From the NCBI RefSeq assembly GCF_004217185.1, contig NZ_SHKL01000001.1, positions 6,074,001-6,138,000 of the forward strand: 64,000 nucleotides of DNA, in the 5' to 3' direction. Position 1 is the first letter of the stretch, and each line of letters starts with the position of its first letter. Below the pieces are notes generated by a model. That model ran no database searches, was not told the DNA's origin, and was given only the letters and a program-made list of their open reading frames with translations. Origin of the DNA: Pseudonocardia sediminis. Lineage in GTDB: Bacteria > Actinomycetota > Actinomycetes > Mycobacteriales > Pseudonocardiaceae. Shown in pieces: positions 60,712 through 64,000 of the stretch. Made by a program: the position numbers and the translations under genes.

Positions 60712-61752
60712 CTATCCGAGCAGGGTGCGGTCCGCGGCGGAGAGCCGGTCGGACGCGGTCTGCTTCTGGTGCCAGTACGGGTAGCGCAGCGGTGTCGCGC
60801 TGACCTCGTCGAGGCGGGCGACCTCGTCGTCGGTCAGCGTGAGCTCCGCGGCGGCCAGGTTGTCGCTCAGCTGCTCCTCGTTCCGCGCGCCGACGACCAG
60901 CGACGAGACGCCGGGCTTGCGCAGCAGCCAGGCCAGCGACACCTGGGCCGCGGACACGCCGTGCGCCTCGCCGATCTCGACGGCCACCTCGACGATGTCG
61001 TAGAGACGCTCCTGGTCGTGCACCGGCGGCTCGCTCCACTCGGTGAGGTGGCGCGAGGTCTCCGGCGAGTCCTTCCCGCGGCGGAACTTGCCCGAGAGCA
61101 GGCCACCGGCGAGCGGGCTCCAGACCAGGATGCCGAGGTCCTGGTCGAGGGTCGCCGGGACGAGCTCCTGCTCGACGGCACGTTCCTGCAGCGTGTAGTG
61201 GATCTGCTGGGAGACGAAGCGCTGCAGGTGCTCACGCTCGGAGACGCCGAGGGCCTTCATCAGGTGCCAGGCCGAGTAGTTCGAGCAGCCGATGTAGCGG
61301 ATCTTGCCCTTGCGCACGAGCGTGTCGAGCGCCTCCAGGCTCTCCTCGAGCGGCGTCTGACCGTCCCAGGCGTGCACCTGGTAGAGGTCGACGTGGTCGA
61401 CGCCGAGGCGGCGCAGGCTGTCCTCGCAGCCGCGCACGATGTGCTCGCGGGACAGGCCGGCGTCGTTGGGGCCCTCACCCATCGGCATCCGGACCTTCGT
61501 GGCCAGCAGCACGTCGTCGCGACGGCCCTTGACCGCCTCGCCGACGATCTTCTCCGAGGCGCCCTGCGAGTAGACGTCGGCGGTGTCGATCAGGTTGACC
61601 CCGCGGTCGATGCACAGATCGACGAGCCGCCGTGCGCCGTCGACGTCGGTGTTGCCGACGTTGGCGAAGCCGCCCTCCCCGCCGAAGGTCATCGTTCCCA
61701 GGGTCATCGTCGAGACGCGCAGGCCCGACCGTCCGAGCTGTCTGTACTCCAT
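60712..61752 (-). CDS. Aldo/keto reductase
   Basis: A 346-residue NADPH-dependent oxidoreductase with the TIM-barrel tetrad: Asp and Tyr in NLIDTADVYSQGASE, Lys in LLATKVRMPMG, His in YQVHAWDG. The NADP-binding SLVVGARNEEQLSDN is near the C-terminus. Start ATG at 61752 gives MEYRQLGRSGLRVS, as usual in the family; earlier in-frame codons are rejected. Substrate unknown. The start is 44 bp from the stop of the hotdog operon. Confidence 0.93.
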   Translation of the reverse strand: MEYRQLGRSGLRVSTMTLGTMTFGGEGGFANVGNTDVDGARRLVDLCIDRGVNLIDTADVYSQGASEKIVGEAVKGRRDDVLLATKVRMPMGEGPNDAGLSREHIVRGCEDSLRRLGVDHVDLYQVHAWDGQTPLEESLEALDTLVRKGKIRYIGCSNYSAWHLMKALGVSEREHLQRFVSQQIHYTLQERAVEQELVPATLDQDLGILVWSPLAGGLLSGKFRRGKDSPETSRHLTEWSEPPVHDQERLYDIVEVAVEIGEAHGVSAAQVSLAWLLRKPGVSSLVVGARNEEQLSDNLAAAELTLTDDEVARLDEVSATPLRYPYWHQKQTASDRLSAADRTLLG

Positions 61753-61795
61753 GGTCCGGACGTTCCCCGGATCGTGGGGCATCAACCGAAGTCGA

Positions 61796-62116
61796 TCACC
61801 AGGGCCGCGTCGCCGTCCCGAGCACGGCCGCGCCGTCCGGGGTGCGGACCTCGATCGCCAGGTCCCCCTTGTCCGGGCCCACCAGGATCTCGAACGGGGT
61901 GCCGACCCGGACCGGGGCCACGAACCGCAGGTTCAGCGCGGTCCAGCCGGACGGCAGCTCCTGCGCCACGATCGCGGCCAGGAGGATCCCGGGCACGAGC
62001 GTCGCGCCGAACCGGGTCGTCGCGGCGTACGCGGGCTCGGTGTGGATCAGACCGGTGGCGCCGCTGACCAGGCCGAACGCGTCGACGTCGTCCTGGATGA
62101 GGATTCTCTTCTTCAT
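61796..62116 (-). CDS. Short MaoC-like hotdog protein (106 aa)
   Basis: The protein begins MKKRILIQDDVDAFGLVSGA and has IHTEPAYAATTRFGATLVPG and LNLRFVAPVRVG, the pattern of a MaoC-type single hotdog, where Asp-x4-His would be the catalytic pair; His is visible in LIHTE. Half the length of usual double-hotdog hydratases. Its ATG overlaps the stop of the previous hotdog gene (ATGA), so the two probably form a heterodimer as in HadAB/HadBC. Acts on acyl-CoA or ACP (inference). Confidence 0.8.
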   Translation of the reverse strand: MKKRILIQDDVDAFGLVSGATGLIHTEPAYAATTRFGATLVPGILLAAIVAQELPSGWTALNLRFVAPVRVGTPFEILVGPDKGDLAIEVRTPDGAAVLGTATRPW

Positions 62117-62529
62117 GATGAGAAACCCCAGAGGATCGTCGACCGGGTCCGGGCGACGAGCTCGTCGCCGCGCCGGTAGTCGACCTCCAGCACGACGGTC
62201 GGCCGGTCCCGGACGTACGCGGCCTCGGCCACCGTGACCGTCACGTCCAGGACGTCGCCGACCCGGGCGTCGGCGAACGGGAGGATCCGCTGCCCGACGT
62301 GCACGCTGCCCTGCTCCATCCGCCCGCCCATCGCCCGGTAGACCGGGTCGAACGTGGAGAACACCGACGACGGCGCGACGCCGTCCGCGCGTGCCGGACC
62401 GGACCCCGTCAGGCGGTCGTACGCCGCGACCAGCTCGGTGGTGACCGGGTACCGGCCGGTGTGCACGGAGCCGGGCACGAGCGCGGCGAAGGGGATGTCG
62501 TCGAACTCCTGCGGGATCCGCGGGGTCAT
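62113..62529 (-). CDS. Hotdog-fold protein, partner of the MaoC-like subunit
   Basis: A 138-residue hotdog-fold protein (IPFAALVPGSVHTGRYPVTT, FSTFDPVYRAMGGRMEQGSV, ARVGDVLDVTVTV) similar in layout to the N-terminal half of MaoC-like dehydratases; the catalytic His is not recognised. The gene overlaps the SDR gene upstream by 4 bp and the 106-aa hotdog gene downstream by 4 bp, so the three genes are translationally coupled. Confidence 0.75.
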   Translation of the reverse strand: MTPRIPQEFDDIPFAALVPGSVHTGRYPVTTELVAAYDRLTGSGPARADGVAPSSVFSTFDPVYRAMGGRMEQGSVHVGQRILPFADARVGDVLDVTVTVAEAAYVRDRPTVVLEVDYRRGDELVARTRSTILWGFSS

Positions 62530-63374
62530 CGCCCGAGCTTGCGGACGGTCGCCGCGACGCCGGTGCTGCCGCGGTTCACCCCGGTCAGACCGCGGTCACC
62601 GGGACGTCCGCCGTAGGCCTCCTGCATCCGCGGCCCGGCCGCGCGCAGCCCGCCGTCGACGGTGACGTCCTCGCCGGTGACGAAGCGGGCGGCGTCGGAG
62701 ACCAGGAACGCGATCACCTCGGCGACGTCGTCCGGGCGGCCCAGGTCCGGCCAGGGCTGGATGCCGGACAGGACGGCGGCGGTGCGCTCCTCGTCGTCGA
62801 CGGCCAGCGGGGTGACGATCAGGCCGGGATTGACGGCGTTGACCCGGATCCGGTCGGCGGCCAGCTCCTCGGCCGCGGACCGGGTCAGGTTCACCACCGC
62901 GGCCTTCGCCGCCGAGTAGGCCTGGGGCCCGGCGCCGCCGCTCAGCGCCGCGACCGACGCCGTGTTCACGATCGCCCCGCCGCGCCCGGCCTCCTTCATG
63001 GCCCGGGCGCCGTGTTTGATCCCCAGGAACACGCTGCGCACCAGCACCGCGAACGTCTCGTCCCAGTCGGCGACCTCGATCTCGGTGATCGCGCCGAACG
63101 CGCCGCCGACGCCGGCGTTGTTGACGACCGCGTCGACCCGCCCGAACGTCTGGGTGCAGACGCCGACGGCACGCGCGACGGCGCCCTCGTCGGCCACGTC
63201 GACCTGCACGAACGTGGCGCCGAGCTCGTCGGCGGCCGCCGCGCCGGTGGCGGCGTTCAGGTCGGCGAGCACGACCTGCCAGCCGCGCTGGCGCAGCAGG
63301 GCGACGGTGGACCGCCCGATCCCGCTCGCACCGCCGGTGACCAGGGCCGCCCGAGGCCTTTCCTGCTCGTCCAC
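62526..63374 (-). CDS. Short-chain dehydrogenase/reductase
   Basis: A 282-residue classical SDR: cofactor loop VTGGASGIGRS, NNAG, catalytic Ser in NTASVAALSG and YxxxK in YSAAKAAVV. The C-terminal extension after VDGGL (about 40 residues, QEAYGGRPGDRGLTG) is uncommon. NAD(P) preference cannot be told. First of an SDR-hotdog-hotdog unit, which could reduce and dehydrate an acyl thioester (inference). GTG start. Confidence 0.92.
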   Translation of the reverse strand: MDEQERPRAALVTGGASGIGRSTVALLRQRGWQVVLADLNAATGAAAADELGATFVQVDVADEGAVARAVGVCTQTFGRVDAVVNNAGVGGAFGAITEIEVADWDETFAVLVRSVFLGIKHGARAMKEAGRGGAIVNTASVAALSGGAGPQAYSAAKAAVVNLTRSAAEELAADRIRVNAVNPGLIVTPLAVDDEERTAAVLSGIQPWPDLGRPDDVAEVIAFLVSDAARFVTGEDVTVDGGLRAAGPRMQEAYGGRPGDRGLTGVNRGSTGVAATVRKLGR

Positions 63375-63472
63375 GCCGAACCTCCCCCGCCCGGCGACGC
63401 GATCACCGGGTCGGACCCGAACGTAGGCGCCGCACGCCGAGTGAGTCCACCGGCGCGGCAGGCCCGGCCGGG

Positions 63473-64000
63473 TCAGCCGGCGCCGAAACGCCCGTTCGAC
63501 CCGTGCCCGTTCGACCCGTGGCCGTTCGACCCGTGCCCGTTCGCGGGGCCGGACAGGTCGGTGAAGACGCTGTCGCGGGCGCGGGGGTCGCCACCGGTCT
63601 CGGTCTCGTCGCCGTGCACCAGGCGGCGCAGCGCCTCCTGGGCGGTCCGGTGCGGCAGCGGTGGCAGCATGTCGTCGGGCAGCGAGTTCTCCGCGTGCGG
63701 GGTGTGCGGCGGGTTCTCCGGCCCGGGCTCCCGACGGGCGGGCGGCAGGTTCTCGGGAGCCGGCGGGACCGGGAGCCTCGGGGCCGGGGACCGGTGCTGC
63801 CCACCCACGCCCGCCTCCGACGGGCCCGGCCCACCCGGGCGCCGGTCCATCTCCCGGTCCCCGGACGCCTGCCCCGGAACGGACGGCGACGGGGAGGGGC
63901 TGTGCCGGGACGGGATGTTCAGCCCCGAGGAGTGCATGCCCGGGGCGGCCCGGTCCGAGTCGCCCCGGTCCGAGCCGCGGTCCGAGTCGCTCCGGCCCGA
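63473..64000 (-). CDS. C-terminal part of an Asn-Gly/Pro-rich protein (runs off the window)
   Basis: The frame is open to base 64000, so the start is beyond the window. The visible 175 residues are low-complexity: a Gly-Ser-Asp-Arg stretch (RGSDRGDSDRAA), HSPSPSPSVP, Pro-rich segments, a short ordered LPHRTAQEALRRLVHGDE, and an end of NGHGSNGHGSNGHGSNG. No family can be assigned. The same NGHGSNGHG occurs at the end of the sensor kinase at 52766. An ATG at 63937 is internal to the open frame. Confidence 0.65.
   Translation of the reverse strand, partial: SGRSDSDRGSDRGDSDRAAPGMHSSGLNIPSRHSPSPSPSVPGQASGDREMDRRPGGPGPSEAGVGGQHRSPAPRLPVPPAPENLPPARREPGPENPPHTPHAENSLPDDMLPPLPHRTAQEALRRLVHGDETETGGDPRARDSVFTDLSGPANGHGSNGHGSNGHGSNGRFGAG

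Overview
The window is 64 kb of very GC-rich DNA, above 70% by eye, from an actinomycete chromosome. Lsr2, ClpC1, a true MhuD haem-degrading enzyme and a gene order that follows Mycobacterium tuberculosis Rv3585-Rv3628 (radA, mutY, mhuD, clpC1, lsr2, lysS, coaX, panD, panC, folK-B-P-E, ftsH, hpt, tilS, dacB, ppa) place it among mycolate-related Actinobacteria. The style fits Pseudonocardiaceae (a Pseudonocardia-like genome) better than Mycobacterium, but that assignment is an inference. Coding is dense, many starts are GTG, and some are TTG or CTG. No tRNA, rRNA, CRISPR array, prophage or recognisable defence cassette was seen.

Layout. 1-5 kb: the end of radA, a membrane protein, mutY, a 2'-5' RNA ligase-like gene, a decayed Clp N-domain gene, an alpha/beta hydrolase and mhuD. 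disA and canB, which sit between radA and mutY in M. tuberculosis, are absent. 5-11.5 kb: accessory genes (Sir2, cysteine hydrolase, a DUF779-aldehyde dehydrogenase pair with a divergent AcoR-like GAF regulator, and a YihY membrane protein). 11.5-17.5 kb: clpC, a siderophore-interacting flavoprotein, lsr2 and lysS. 17.5-28.3 kb: one long leftward block, ftsH-folE-folP-folB-folK-DUF3180-prsW-DUF2520-panC-panD-coaX, making folate and pantothenate/CoA precursors. Several junctions overlap by 4 bp, and folE appears to start at CTG. 28.6-35 kb: a secreted serine protease, hpt, tilS, a zincin, dacB and ppa.

35-46.5 kb: a thiolase, an HtdZ-like hydratase, a MEDS/HATPase sensor, a PaaK-like CoA ligase, a transglutaminase-core protein, an S9 peptidase, phosphofructokinase, surE and an MDR reductase. 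46.5-51.4 kb: a leftward operon accD1-accA1-acyl-CoA dehydrogenase, probably for leucine or branched-chain acyl-CoA breakdown. Two tandem 16-bp palindromes lie in front of it.

52-57.4 kb: a tail-to-tail two-component pair, whose kinase carries a disordered tail of about 460 residues, then a complete IS481-family element and a TetR gene. The IS (55701-56770, 6-bp target duplication GCTAGT) sits between the TetR gene and a third copy of the palindrome found before accD1. This suggests that this TetR (BkaR-like by context) controls the carboxylase operon and that the IS split its autoregulated promoter. 57.3-64 kb: a P1B-type metal ATPase with a divergent ArsR regulator, a hydrolase, an aldo/keto reductase, an SDR-hotdog-hotdog operon, and the end of an Asn-Gly-rich protein running off the window.

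The strongest unusual points are the shared operator trio with the IS insertion, the convergent kinase with its repeat-rich tail, the CTG start of folE, a large palindrome over the tilS start, and two gene remnants.
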